Positions 40,600 through 48,293 of a DNA stretch of 59,910 nt are shown in pieces. Position 1 is the stretch's first letter. The number at the start of each line of letters is the position of its first letter. The notes below the pieces were generated by a model. That model was not told the DNA's origin and did no database searches. It saw nothing but the letters and a program-made list of their open reading frames with translations. The stretch is from Nocardioides albus (GTDB lineage: Bacteria; Actinomycetota; Actinomycetes; Propionibacteriales; Nocardioidaceae), in the NCBI RefSeq assembly GCF_014648255.1, contig NZ_BMQT01000017.1, positions 1 through 59,910 on the forward strand, read 5' to 3'. Made by a program: the position numbers and the translations under genes.

Positions 40600-40984
40600 C
40601 GCCGGCCTCCACCAGAAGGTCTGCGATGGCGACGACCAGACCGCTCACCCCGGGCACTTCGCCGGGCACTCGGTCGAGGGCGCGGCCGGCTTCGCTCAGG
40701 AGGCGTACGCCGGCCTCGAGGTCGGTCTCGCCGTCCTCGCGGTTTCCGTTGGCCAGGGGTGCCCGCGAGCCGTCGCCGAGGATCCGGAGTGCGTCGTGGG
40801 TGGCGAGCTCTACGCCGAGCGCGAGGCTGTGCAGCCCCGACTCGAAGCCGGCGGCATCGGCGGCCGACAGGAGCCTGGTCGTGCTCTCCCGCAGCAGGCC
40901 TGCGGTGTGCGCGATCGCCGTCCGGTAGGGCGCCTCGAGCGTGCTCGTCGCATCGGTGGCGGTCTCGCCGTGCATCTGGCTCAT
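40577..40984 (-). CDS. Helical mobilization-operon protein, 135 aa
   Basis: Unrecognised helical protein (ATDATSTLEAPYRTAIAHTAGLLRESTTRLLSAADAAG...). ATG 40984 overlaps the upstream stop by four bases and its end overlaps the downstream gene by 23 bases. It shares style with the 569-aa neighbour. Confidence 0.7.
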   Translation of the reverse strand: MSQMHGETATDATSTLEAPYRTAIAHTAGLLRESTTRLLSAADAAGFESGLHSLALGVELATHDALRILGDGSRAPLANGNREDGETDLEAGVRLLSEAGRALDRVPGEVPGVSGLVVAIADLLVEAGDAGRATR

Positions 40985-41856
40985 CGGGTGATCGTCCTCT
41001 GCTTCTGGCGGTTCTGCCCCTGGCTCGGCGACTGGCCTCGGCCCTTGCGGGCCTGCGCTCGTGGCGGCTTGTTGTCGCGGACGATGTCCTCGGCCGGGCG
41101 GGCCTGGGCGTAGTCGGCGAGCATGCGCGCTTCGACCGCCTTCTCGGGGTGACCGTTGCTGCGCAGTTGCTCCTCGGTCTGGGCCCGTCGCTCGTGGCTG
41201 TCCCACTCGGCTGCCGGACCCTTGCCTGCGTCGACGTCGGCCTCAGCGGCGGTGGCGCCGGCGCGCGCGTTGTCGCGGTCGGACAGGTGTCCGTGCTCCT
41301 GGGTGTTCTCGCTGCCGGCCTCGGCCGCGGTGGCTGCGTTGTCCTCGCGGCGTGCGTGCTCGGCGGCGGCCTGGTCGGCCGCCTCGGCGGCCACGAGGTC
41401 GCGCACAGCGCGGGTCTGGTCGAAGTCGGTGCCCTTCGCGAGCTGCTGCTCGGCGTGCGTCAGCGCCGGTCCTCGTTCGTCGGCGTTGAGGCTGGCCAGG
41501 TCGAGGCCGTGGCGCTGCTGGATGGTGGTCTCGATGCTGCGTGCGGCGTGCCCGGCGCTCGGGTCGGCCTCGCGCCAGGCGCGGGCCAGGGTGTAGGACT
41601 CGGCGACCTGATCGGGTGTCGCGGTCTGCCACCACGCCGGGTCGTCCACGCGCCCGTAGGTGGCGCGCGCGGCTTGCCGTTCGGCGTCGAGCCGGGAGCC
41701 GAGTGCGCGGGCACGTTGGGTGCTCTCCGAGGCGGCGCGCTCCTGCAGCTGGTGGCGTACGCGGGCGAGGACCTCGCCGACGCGGGCGGCGGTGGTCATC
41801 GCGACTCGTAGGCTCTGCTCGATGGTCTCGTCGAGACCGTCGCTGTTCTGGCTCAT
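40981..41856 (-). CDS. Coiled-coil mobilization-operon protein, 291 aa
   Basis: Residues 1-60 are a helical coiled coil (IEQSLRVAMTTAARVGEVLARVRHQLQER), and the middle and C-terminus are rich in A/E/Q/R with a basic tail (ARKGRGQSPSQGQNRQKQRTITR). No family recognised. It lies between the relaxase and two further accessory genes. Confidence 0.7.
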   Translation of the reverse strand: MSQNSDGLDETIEQSLRVAMTTAARVGEVLARVRHQLQERAASESTQRARALGSRLDAERQAARATYGRVDDPAWWQTATPDQVAESYTLARAWREADPSAGHAARSIETTIQQRHGLDLASLNADERGPALTHAEQQLAKGTDFDQTRAVRDLVAAEAADQAAAEHARREDNAATAAEAGSENTQEHGHLSDRDNARAGATAAEADVDAGKGPAAEWDSHERRAQTEEQLRSNGHPEKAVEARMLADYAQARPAEDIVRDNKPPRAQARKGRGQSPSQGQNRQKQRTITR

Positions 41857-41911
41857 CGGTGTGTACCCCCTAGATAGATGATGCGCTCTCGGTCGTGGTT
41901 GCCGCGACCGC

Positions 41912-43951
41912 TTACCGGTCCAGGCCGCGGTCGCGGCGCTGGCCTGGCGTCTGTCCAGGCGGTGTCCTGTCCGGTGCCTTGCCCGGTGTTTGGTTGGGTC
42001 GCGGCCGGTCTGCCGGCGACGCGGTTGGCGGTGTGTTCGACGGGGCGACAGGGGCGTCTCCGAAGGCGTCCCGGCGGAGCCGCAGTGCCTCTTCTGCGCG
42101 CGGGTCCAGCGTCGTCGTGGTGCCCGCCGCAGGCGTACGCGGACCCGTCTTCTCGACGCTCGGCTCGGGCGCCGGTGCGCCGGCCCGGGCCTCGTCCTGG
42201 AGGCGTCGTGCCACGCTCATCAGCTGACCGCGGATGACGGTCTCGATGCGCTGGGCGCGCAGTGCGTCCTGGCTGCTCTTGTGCATGTCGTAGAGCGCCT
42301 TGGACAGGTTCATCACTGCCTTGAGCATCGCCAGCTCGGCGGCCGGACCGGTGCCGCCGGCGGCGAGCAGCAGGTAGGCCGCACCCGAGATCGACGGGAG
42401 CCTGCCCCTGGTCTTCGTGGTCTCCAGGCGACGCTCGACCCTCGTGCTGGTCTCGGCCGAGCGGGCCAGGATGTCGCTGGTCGCGGCCAGCGGTCCCGGT
42501 GTCTTCTCGACGCGGTGCGACCACGCCGCGAGGATGCCGGAGGACTCCCTGGCCACGCGTGCCCAGGTGGCGTAGTCGTCGGGTCCGATCTCGCGGAGCT
42601 GGGTGCGCAGCTGAGTCAGATCGGCGGTCGCCTTCGCCCACACGTCGGGGCCCGGCTTCGTGGTCTCGCGGCCGCGCCCAACCGGGGGCTTGCGGTTCTT
42701 CGCGGCGGCCCATTCCTGGACCGCGGCCGATGCCGCGGTCGGGTCGTCGGGCCACTGCTCGCGCAGTCGTGGCAGCGACAGGTCGCGTGCGATCGAGCCG
42801 CCCCCGCGCCAGATCGGACGCTCACCCTTGTCGGGGCGTGTGGCGACCGAGTAGCCGGTGACGATGTCGGTGCGGCCCTTCTCGAAACGAGGACGCACCA
42901 GCAGTCCGTTCTGGCGTAGCCGGCGGACGAACTCGGCCTCGTCCTCGGCGGCGGTCGAGCATGCTCGAACCGTCCGCGCGAGACGCACCTTCGGGTCTTC
43001 GGCGGCCTCGACCAGGCGGGTGCGTGCTGTCTTCGACAGGTTGCTCCACGGGGTGGTTTCCTCGCCGGCTTGGACGCGCTTCTCGTACGCGACGCGGGCG
43101 GCTTTCTCCTGGGCGCCCTGGTGCTTGAACTTGGCGGCGACGTCGGGGTCGGCGTGCTCCTCGCGGGTCTCCAGGATGCGTCGCCACTCGGCCGGGTCTG
43201 CAACGTGCGCGGCCATCAGCTGGTGCTGGCCATGCTCGTCGAGCTCGGCCCACGGGATGCGCGGGTTCCCGCCCGGGGTGGCCTGCTCGTGACGTCGCGC
43301 CGTCTCGTATTCGGCGCGCACGGTGGAGCGGGTCAGGTCGTACTCGTTCGGGTTCAGCGGCATCAGCCCGAACTCGGTCTCCAGCTCGCGGCAGACCTCT
43401 TTAGCGCGCAGGAAGTCCATGTGCGTGGACACCTTCGAGGCGTCCTCGCGGACCAGGTTCACCACGATGTGGATGTGGTCGTTCCCCGACGCGGACAGGC
43501 CGTGGTGGACCGCCGCCCAGCGGGTCGGTGCGTCCCCGCTGGTGATCCCCATCCGGTCGACGAACTCGCCCGCGATCTCGCGCCAGACCTCGTCACCGAG
43601 CTCGCCTTCCTCGGCCCTGGCCGAGAGCGCGATCTGGTAGACGTGTGCGTCGACCTCGCCGGTCTTCGTCCGCTCGAGCACGCGGGTTCCGTGACCGTCG
43701 CGGCCGGCAGCGACCTGCTCGTAGCGGCCCTTCTTCACCGACTCGTTCAGTGCCTTCGTTGGCCGCTCGAGGTACTTCGCCACACGCAGCGCCTGGGCGC
43801 GTGTGAGTTCCTCCTCGCCGGCGTACCACGACATCACGCCGGCGTCGCCGGCGACGATGTGCGCGCGGGTGTGCTCGTCACGACGGCCGGGGCCCTGGAG
43901 GTAGACCATCAGGCCGGCCATCCGGTCGCCGCGGTTGATCTTCGCGAACAT
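41912..43951 (-). CDS. MOBP-type relaxase, 679 aa
   Basis: Relaxase/mobilization domain in residues 1-250: the active-site tyrosine is probably Y17 in GLMVYLQGPGRRDEHTRAHIVAGD, and the metal site is HHGLSASGNDHIHIVVN (H149/H150, H159, H161). It nicks oriT and carries the strand into the recipient. The C-terminal 430 residues are helical with a proline-rich end and may bind the coupling protein. It shares one base with the mobC-like stop (TGATG). Confidence 0.92.
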   Translation of the reverse strand: MFAKINRGDRMAGLMVYLQGPGRRDEHTRAHIVAGDAGVMSWYAGEEELTRAQALRVAKYLERPTKALNESVKKGRYEQVAAGRDGHGTRVLERTKTGEVDAHVYQIALSARAEEGELGDEVWREIAGEFVDRMGITSGDAPTRWAAVHHGLSASGNDHIHIVVNLVREDASKVSTHMDFLRAKEVCRELETEFGLMPLNPNEYDLTRSTVRAEYETARRHEQATPGGNPRIPWAELDEHGQHQLMAAHVADPAEWRRILETREEHADPDVAAKFKHQGAQEKAARVAYEKRVQAGEETTPWSNLSKTARTRLVEAAEDPKVRLARTVRACSTAAEDEAEFVRRLRQNGLLVRPRFEKGRTDIVTGYSVATRPDKGERPIWRGGGSIARDLSLPRLREQWPDDPTAASAAVQEWAAAKNRKPPVGRGRETTKPGPDVWAKATADLTQLRTQLREIGPDDYATWARVARESSGILAAWSHRVEKTPGPLAATSDILARSAETSTRVERRLETTKTRGRLPSISGAAYLLLAAGGTGPAAELAMLKAVMNLSKALYDMHKSSQDALRAQRIETVIRGQLMSVARRLQDEARAGAPAPEPSVEKTGPRTPAAGTTTTLDPRAEEALRLRRDAFGDAPVAPSNTPPTASPADRPRPNQTPGKAPDRTPPGQTPGQRRDRGLDR

Positions 43952-44409
43952 CAGTAGCTCATCTCGTCGAGCACGTCCTCGATGCGCAGTGCGACCTTCC
44001 GCACCGCGGCAGTCACCGCCGGCAGGCGCGGCAACTCGGCCGCGACCATCTCTTCGATGTCGGCGTTCACCTCGCCCTTGCGGATCGCCTTCGAGGCGGT
44101 GTTGGTCGCGTGCGCGATCTGGTTGACGTTGTTCGCGATGTTCGCCAGGAGCCGGTTCATCTTGAACAGCTCCTGGACGAGCTCCTGCTGCTGTACGGCA
44201 GCCACGGTGCTACCCGAAAGTGCCGAGTCGATGAGCAGCTTCGGCACCGACACGTGCTGCGCAGCCGCGAGGATCTGAAGGCGAGCGTCCTCCTCGACGG
44301 TGAGCCGCACATTCGGGCGGATCGGACGCCCGCCCTCCTGACGGCGCCGGCGCCGCGTCGGGCGCGCAGCGACCTCGCTGATCGGCTCCTTCGAGTCGTC
44401 AGTCGTCAT
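43951..44409 (-). CDS. mobC: MobC-like mobilization accessory protein, 152 aa
   Basis: Central ribbon-helix-helix-like segment (RPNVRLTVEEDARLQILAAAQHVSVPKLLIDSAL) followed by the bacterial MobC helix pattern (LVQELFKMNRLLANIANNVNQIAHATNTASK). The N-terminus is basic (RPTRRRRRQEGGRPIRPN). It binds oriT and helps strand opening. ATG 44409 follows GGGAGGTG. Confidence 0.88.
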   Translation of the reverse strand: MTTDDSKEPISEVAARPTRRRRRQEGGRPIRPNVRLTVEEDARLQILAAAQHVSVPKLLIDSALSGSTVAAVQQQELVQELFKMNRLLANIANNVNQIAHATNTASKAIRKGEVNADIEEMVAAELPRLPAVTAAVRKVALRIEDVLDEMSY

Positions 44410-44640
44410 GGTCTTGCACCTCCCAGCCAGCGCAGCGACCCGCACTCTGCGGGACCGTCCACCACCCAGTGTGGACCATCGGGCGCGACGCGTCCAGAGA
44501 TCAGGCCGCCTGATCCTATAACTTGCTCCGTCGGGACCCAGTTGGTCGTGTCGCGCCGCGACGCGGCGCGTGTCGCCGCAGGCGACAGCCGGATCACACT
44601 TCGAAGGAGTAGCGCATTTATTGCGCCACTATGGCATCAT
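44410..44640. other. Probable oriT region
   Basis: The non-coding stretch upstream of mobC has inverted repeats GATCAGGC-C-GCCTGATC (44499-44515), CCGCACTCTGCGG near 44451, and CGCGCCGCGACGCGGCGCG near 44558, plus an A+T-richer ATCCTATAACTTGC. Inverted repeats directly upstream of mobC and relaxase are the usual place for oriT. A nick site cannot be fixed. Confidence 0.5.
44608..44630. promoter_or_regulatory. Second copy of the conjugation operator
   Basis: AGTAGCGCATTTATTGCGCC then ACT, framed as in the copy at 18756-18778 (AGT...GCCACTATG). Inner pairing GCGCA/TGCGC is kept although the bases differ from GGCAC/GTGCC. It lies just before the 118-aa gene. Confidence 0.65.
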
Positions 44641-44647
44641 GGGAGTC

Positions 44648-45004
44648 ATGGACAACATCGAAGAAGCAGCTCGGGCACTACTCGATGCCCGCATCAAGTC
44701 GGTTCGGGCACTCGTCGACGCCCGGCAGAACCTGACCGACCTGCGCGAGCAGGTCGCCCACGCCGAGCGCGAGGACGCGCGCCTGTACCAGGCCGCGCTC
44801 CGTGACGGCTGGAGCGTCGACGAGCTCAAGAAGCTCGGCCTCGGCGAGTCCGAGAAGGTCGCCCGCACGCGTAGCAAGAAGGGCGGGCCGAAGCGGACCG
44901 CGGCGGCCGCACGGCCCACCACCGCAGCGGCACCGACACCACCGTCGACTCCCGCCAACCCACAGGCTCCGGGCACGCCTGCGCCTGCTGCGCAGGCGTC
45001 TTGA
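44648..45004 (+). CDS. Small helical protein under the conjugation operator, 118 aa
   Basis: ATG 44648 follows GGGAG closely, with a TATGGC/CATCAT -10 candidate upstream. The first 65 residues are a charged coiled coil (EEAARALLDARIKSVRALVDARQNLTDLREQVAHAEREDARLY) with a short helix-turn-like end (GWSVDELKKLGLGE); the tail is a K/R-rich then A/P/T-rich linker. It may be a DNA-binding oriT accessory protein. Function inferred from place only. Confidence 0.65.
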   Translation: MDNIEEAARALLDARIKSVRALVDARQNLTDLREQVAHAEREDARLYQAALRDGWSVDELKKLGLGESEKVARTRSKKGGPKRTAAAARPTTAAAPTPPSTPANPQAPGTPAPAAQAS

Positions 45005-45052
45005 CCACTTCGTGGTCAACAAGGAGAGGCCGACCACGGACGTGGTCGGCCT
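45001..45052 (+). terminator. Two hairpins after the 118-aa gene
   Basis: TTGACCACTTCGTGGTCAA (45001-45019) and AGGCCGACCAC / GTGGTCGGCCT (45027-45052) follow each other; both are good terminator stems. Confidence 0.6.
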
Positions 45053-45130
45053 GATCTGTGTGAGGGACATGTCCTGCCCCCGGCCAGTAAGTCTCTGAGG
45101 ACCACTGGCCAGCCTCAAGGGCTGCGCCCC

Positions 45131-45198
45131 GGGGCTCCGAAACTTTCGGCACGCGCTCGCTGCGCTCGCTTATTTCGCGCCGAAACTTTCTCCGCCCC
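45131..45198 (+). promoter_or_regulatory. Distant copy E of the family-1 leader hairpin
   Basis: Plus-strand GCGCTCGCTGCGCTCGC followed by TTATTTCGCGCC matches the family-1 loop (GCGCTCCGCAAGCTCCGC, TTATTTC). It is closed by TTTCGGC / GCCGAAA and an outer GGGGC / GCCCC. GGGTTGACC follows, as in copies B and C. It lies about 160 bases before the 58-aa gene. The rest of 45053-45360 holds no other gene. Confidence 0.5.
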
Positions 45199-45360
45199 GC
45201 CCTACGGGTTGACCCTGACCAGCGCTCCTTAGGGCGGCCGGTTATCGGGGGCAGGGGGTGGTGTGGCTCCGACGCGCAAGCCGGACCTCTGGGCACCTAA
45301 CCGAGGCGTCCGCCGGTTGCGCTCAGGGCGGAGCGCGATGCGCTCCAGGAGGACACCACC

Positions 45361-45537
45361 ATGGAAACCCTGCTCCTGCTCTCGATCGCTCTCATCGGCG
45401 CCGGACTGCTCACCATCAACCTCGCCCAGCGCACCTACAACGGATGGATCATCGGCTGGTTCATCGTCGCCGCCGGCATCAGCGGAACCGTGGTCGCCGG
45501 ATGGAGCTGGGCCGCACAAGCAGCACTGATCAGCTGA
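45361..45537 (+). CDS. Small membrane protein, 58 aa
   Basis: ATG 45361 follows CCAGGAGG. Two membrane helices (LLLLSIALIGAGLLTINLA and GWIIGWFIVAAGISGTVVAGW) are joined by a short polar loop; no motifs. It lies downstream of the distant leader copy and in front of the GNAT gene. Confidence 0.7.
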   Translation: METLLLLSIALIGAGLLTINLAQRTYNGWIIGWFIVAAGISGTVVAGWSWAAQAALIS

Positions 45538-45591
45538 CCACCAGAACACAACGACCACGCACAACGAGCGTTCTTCAACGAGGAGTAAGTG

Positions 45592-46359
45592 ATGGGCAAG
45601 GGAAGTCGAAACAGAGCACGACGTGCCGCGGTAAGCGCCCGCAGCGCGACCGTACGAGCTCAGCGCGAGCTGGAGCATCCGGCGTGGCCGGGGCTCGCCC
45701 AGGGCATCCCAGGATCCGCGGACACCCGGGTCCGATTGGCGCGCCCGGAGGACGAGGCTGCGATCCGGCACTACCTCGTCCAGGCCACCGAGGACCAGGG
45801 CATCAACGACCCCACCAAAGCAGTGCCGACCGTGTGCCCGAGCATCCAGGCCGGGCTCGAACGCGGCCAAGACGGGTTCCTTGAAGGGGCCGCCGAGCAG
45901 CTCCACGCCTACACCATCGAGCCGGACGATGCTCACGTGCTCGCCGGGTTCAGCCTGGTCGCCGTCAACGACAGCGACGTCGTGGTCGGTGCGATCACCG
46001 TCGCCCCACCGTGGCGGTACCTCGAGGACATCACCCGCGGGCTAGGGCCCCAGGAGATCAAGCCGCTGCTCATCCAGACCATGCTCGGCCTGGCCAAGGT
46101 CATCGGCGTCGCCGTGCGCGACGACCTCCGCGGAAACGGGATCGGCGGCGACCTCGTCCGCGCGGCACTGCAGGTCCTCAACCGCTGCGGAACGTGGCGG
46201 ATCGTGTTCGGCTCCTGCGAGTCCAAGCGGACCGAGTTCTACCGTCGGCTCGGGTTCAACATCTCGGCCCTCAACGACCCGATCGACACCTACCTCGCCA
46301 TCGGCATCCACGGCCTCATCTCCACGCCCGGTCACCACATCTTCAGCCTCGAGCGCTGA
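45592..46359 (+). CDS. GNAT-family N-acetyltransferase, 255 aa
   Basis: C-terminal GNAT core: VIGVAVRDDLRGNGIGGDLVRAAL (acetyl-CoA-binding R-x-x-G-x-G/A type) and ESKRTEFYRRLGFNIS. The N-terminus (residues 1-40) is basic (MGKGSRNRARRAAVSARSATV), resembling SEC-C-style plasmid proteins. ATG 45592 follows GAGGAG. The substrate is unknown. Confidence 0.82.
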   Translation: MGKGSRNRARRAAVSARSATVRAQRELEHPAWPGLAQGIPGSADTRVRLARPEDEAAIRHYLVQATEDQGINDPTKAVPTVCPSIQAGLERGQDGFLEGAAEQLHAYTIEPDDAHVLAGFSLVAVNDSDVVVGAITVAPPWRYLEDITRGLGPQEIKPLLIQTMLGLAKVIGVAVRDDLRGNGIGGDLVRAALQVLNRCGTWRIVFGSCESKRTEFYRRLGFNISALNDPIDTYLAIGIHGLISTPGHHIFSLER

Positions 46360-46370
46360 GGGCCGGAGCG

Positions 46371-46718
46371 TCAGTACGGAGGCTCGTCGTGCGCAGCCCG
46401 ACGCTGCTCCTCGCGCAGCTCGAGCGCGTCGCGGCGGGCTTGCTCGCGCCCGAACTTCTCGAGCTTCTGCAGACGAATCCACGCCGCGGTGACTCCGTCA
46501 CGGTAGCCGCGCTGCTCGGGCGAGCCGGGCCGGAGGCCGGCCTCGTAGCGCAGCACCGAAGGCCCGGAGATGGTGCCCAGGTGCTTCACGCCGAAGTCGT
46601 ACGCAGTCCGGTACGCCTCGGTGGCCGCGCTGTGCGGCCGGTAGGGCGTCGGCGGGTAGCGGCGCTCCTGACGACGAGCCGACGGCTGGTCCTGGTTCTG
46701 GTCCTGCGGGTATGGCAA
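46371..46718 (-). CDS. Hypothetical protein, 115 aa
   Basis: TTG start at 46718 with a GGAG upstream. Polar, Q/R/E-rich, helical in the second half (GYRDGVTAAWIRLQKLEKFGREQARRDALELREEQRR). No family recognised. Convergent with the GNAT gene. Confidence 0.55.
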   Translation of the reverse strand: MPYPQDQNQDQPSARRQERRYPPTPYRPHSAATEAYRTAYDFGVKHLGTISGPSVLRYEAGLRPGSPEQRGYRDGVTAAWIRLQKLEKFGREQARRDALELREEQRRAAHDEPPY

Positions 46719-46786
46719 AGGGGTCGTCTCCAGACGTACTCGGATCGACCCCTTAGGACACCGAGTCTACGACGTACCATCTGGTC

Positions 46787-46975
46787 GTGGCCTCCGAACC
46801 TGACCTGGTGACGCTCTACGCCTCCGCACGTCCTCGCCCCGTCGACGGCGTCGACGATGGCCGGCGCGAACAGATCAGCGTCACCCGCGCGACCTACGAG
46901 GAAGCCCGCACCGCAGTAGACGCCAGGGTCCCCGACGGCTGGCAGCTCCTCGGCCTCAGCACCTGGCCCTGCTAG
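46787..46975 (+). CDS. Small hypothetical protein, 62 aa
   Basis: GTG 46787 lies six bases after TACCAT, a leaderless arrangement. Sequence VASEPDLVTLYASARPRPVDGV... ends GWQLLGLSTWPC, similar in style to short actinobacterial proteins with a C-terminal W-P-C. Its end overlaps the convergent gene by four bases. Confidence 0.5.
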   Translation: MASEPDLVTLYASARPRPVDGVDDGRREQISVTRATYEEARTAVDARVPDGWQLLGLSTWPC

Positions 46976-47259
46976 GACCCAGGCGGTGCGATGACGAGCG
47001 TCGAGATACCTCCCGACCCGCACCCGCAGATCCACGGCCGCGCCGTCGCCGGCAGAGCGCTGAGCTCAGCCAGGTCGATCCCGAGGCGATCGAAGATGAT
47101 CCCCGGATCGGTCACCCACGACCCTTCCTGACCACAGTCGGGACAGACCGGCTTCACCACCAACGCCTCGTCGACTGTCAGCCCTGTCAGGTCGGCGAAG
47201 GTGCCGCCCTCTCTCGCAATCCTTCGCGCCGCGCGCGTACGTCGTGATCGGTTGCCCAT
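46972..47259 (-). CDS. Zinc-ribbon protein, 95 aa
   Basis: Basic N-terminus (MGNRSRRTRAARRIARE), then CPDCGQEGSW and later CGCGSGG, together a likely zinc ribbon. No known family. Convergent with the 62-aa gene. Confidence 0.6.
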   Translation of the reverse strand: MGNRSRRTRAARRIAREGGTFADLTGLTVDEALVVKPVCPDCGQEGSWVTDPGIIFDRLGIDLAELSALPATARPWICGCGSGGISTLVIAPPGS

Positions 47260-47600
47260 GAACTCGATGCTCGCCCACGCCCCCTGCGGTCAACCTAATG
47301 TTGATCACGGTATTTGAGACGGGGCGATGGCTCTTAGATCGACGCTGGACGAAGTTCGGTGTCGTTGGGCCGGTGTCCGCGGGCAGCTGGTTCTCTCAGA
47401 GCAGTTCTAAGGCCATGTCGAGGTGCCCCGGGGCGCTCCTCGATGGGCTGGAGGATCCGTTCGCTCTTGGCGGACGACGGGCCGCCGTGTCGGGGTGAAA
47501 GGTGTCGGCGGGCCTGCATCACACTCGTAGCCACATCCCAGAGCACCAGCGCGTGCATGCGGGAGACCGTACCGCGGCTATCGGCCGTATCGGCTTGATA
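47260..47600. other. Gap without a convincing gene
   Basis: Frames on both strands here lack starts, ribosome-binding sites and recognisable motifs. It may be decayed DNA between the small genes and the antitoxin. Confidence 0.3.
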
Positions 47601-48131
47601 TCAGCGTGTCGGGTTCATTGTCGGCAGGCACTCTTTAAGCACGTCGATGACCGCCTCTTGCGCTTCGTCGGGCAGGTCACCACCCAGCGTCATCGGCATC
47701 GCCTCTAGGAACTCCTCCACCGTCATGCGAGGCAGGTCGTTGGCCGCGTCCGCCTCCTGGATCGCATCCAGGGTGTCGGAGGCGAACTGCGCGAACATCG
47801 CGCGATGGCCGTTCATCCAGAGCGCTGCCGCAACGAACGGCCACGGGTCACCGAGCATATAGACCTTCTCGTCCGGCGTACGGCGGCGCCGCCCCCCGAC
47901 CGAGTGGCCGGTCTCCCTCGCCATGGCGCCGAGCAACTGCGGCAGCAGCCGGACGATCTCCGGAGCGACCAGAGCTGCGCCAGGCTCGCGATAGCGGCCG
48001 ATCACCGGAACGCGTCCCTGCTTCGTCGTCGCGATCAGCTCAGTCAGCTTGTCGCGTGCCTCGGACACCGGGATGACAGTGCCGGAGTCGCTGAACATGA
48101 AGGCGCCGCCGAGATCAACAGGTGTGAGCAT
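47601..48131 (-). CDS. Phd/YefM-like antitoxin-type protein, 176 aa
   Basis: N-terminal Phd/YefM-like domain (SGTVIPVSEARDKLTELIATTKQGRVPVIGRYREPGAALVAPEIVRLL); the C-terminal part (residues 85-176) is longer than in typical antitoxins. ATG 48131 is leaderless from TATGGT (six bases). A 28-bp perfect palindrome overlaps the -35 area, as expected for autoregulation. No matching toxin (Doc, YoeB, VapC) is beside it. Confidence 0.7.
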   Translation of the reverse strand: MLTPVDLGGAFMFSDSGTVIPVSEARDKLTELIATTKQGRVPVIGRYREPGAALVAPEIVRLLPQLLGAMARETGHSVGGRRRRTPDEKVYMLGDPWPFVAAALWMNGHRAMFAQFASDTLDAIQEADAANDLPRMTVEEFLEAMPMTLGGDLPDEAQEAVIDVLKECLPTMNPTR

Positions 48132-48146
48132 GGCTCGACCATAGCA

Positions 48147-48174
48147 GATGTTGGGGCACATGTGCCCCAACATC
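48147..48174. promoter_or_regulatory. 28-bp perfect palindrome at the Phd-like promoter
   Basis: GATGTTGGGGCACA / TGTGCCCCAACATC with no spacer, starting three bases upstream of the -10 (TATGGT on the minus strand). A half copy CCCCAACATC follows at 48177. It is a probable operator for the Phd-like protein. Confidence 0.65.
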
Positions 48175-48293
48175 TTCCCCAACATCGTGAGGCCGGGGAT
48201 GGTCCGCTCGACATGCTCGGTCCACGAGGAACGCCGATGCCTGTTGTCGTGGGTGAGAAATAGGTAGCTCGTCGTGTGGACCCTGACAGAGTC

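Noticed and set aside
44499..44515. GATCAGGCCGCCTGATC palindrome as an exact nick site
   Set aside because: It fits an oriT-associated inverted repeat, but no nick consensus can be assigned, so only the broader region is reported.
47298..47558. Short frames on both strands in the 47.3-47.6 kb gap
   Set aside because: No start signal, no motif and conflicting frames; left as gap.
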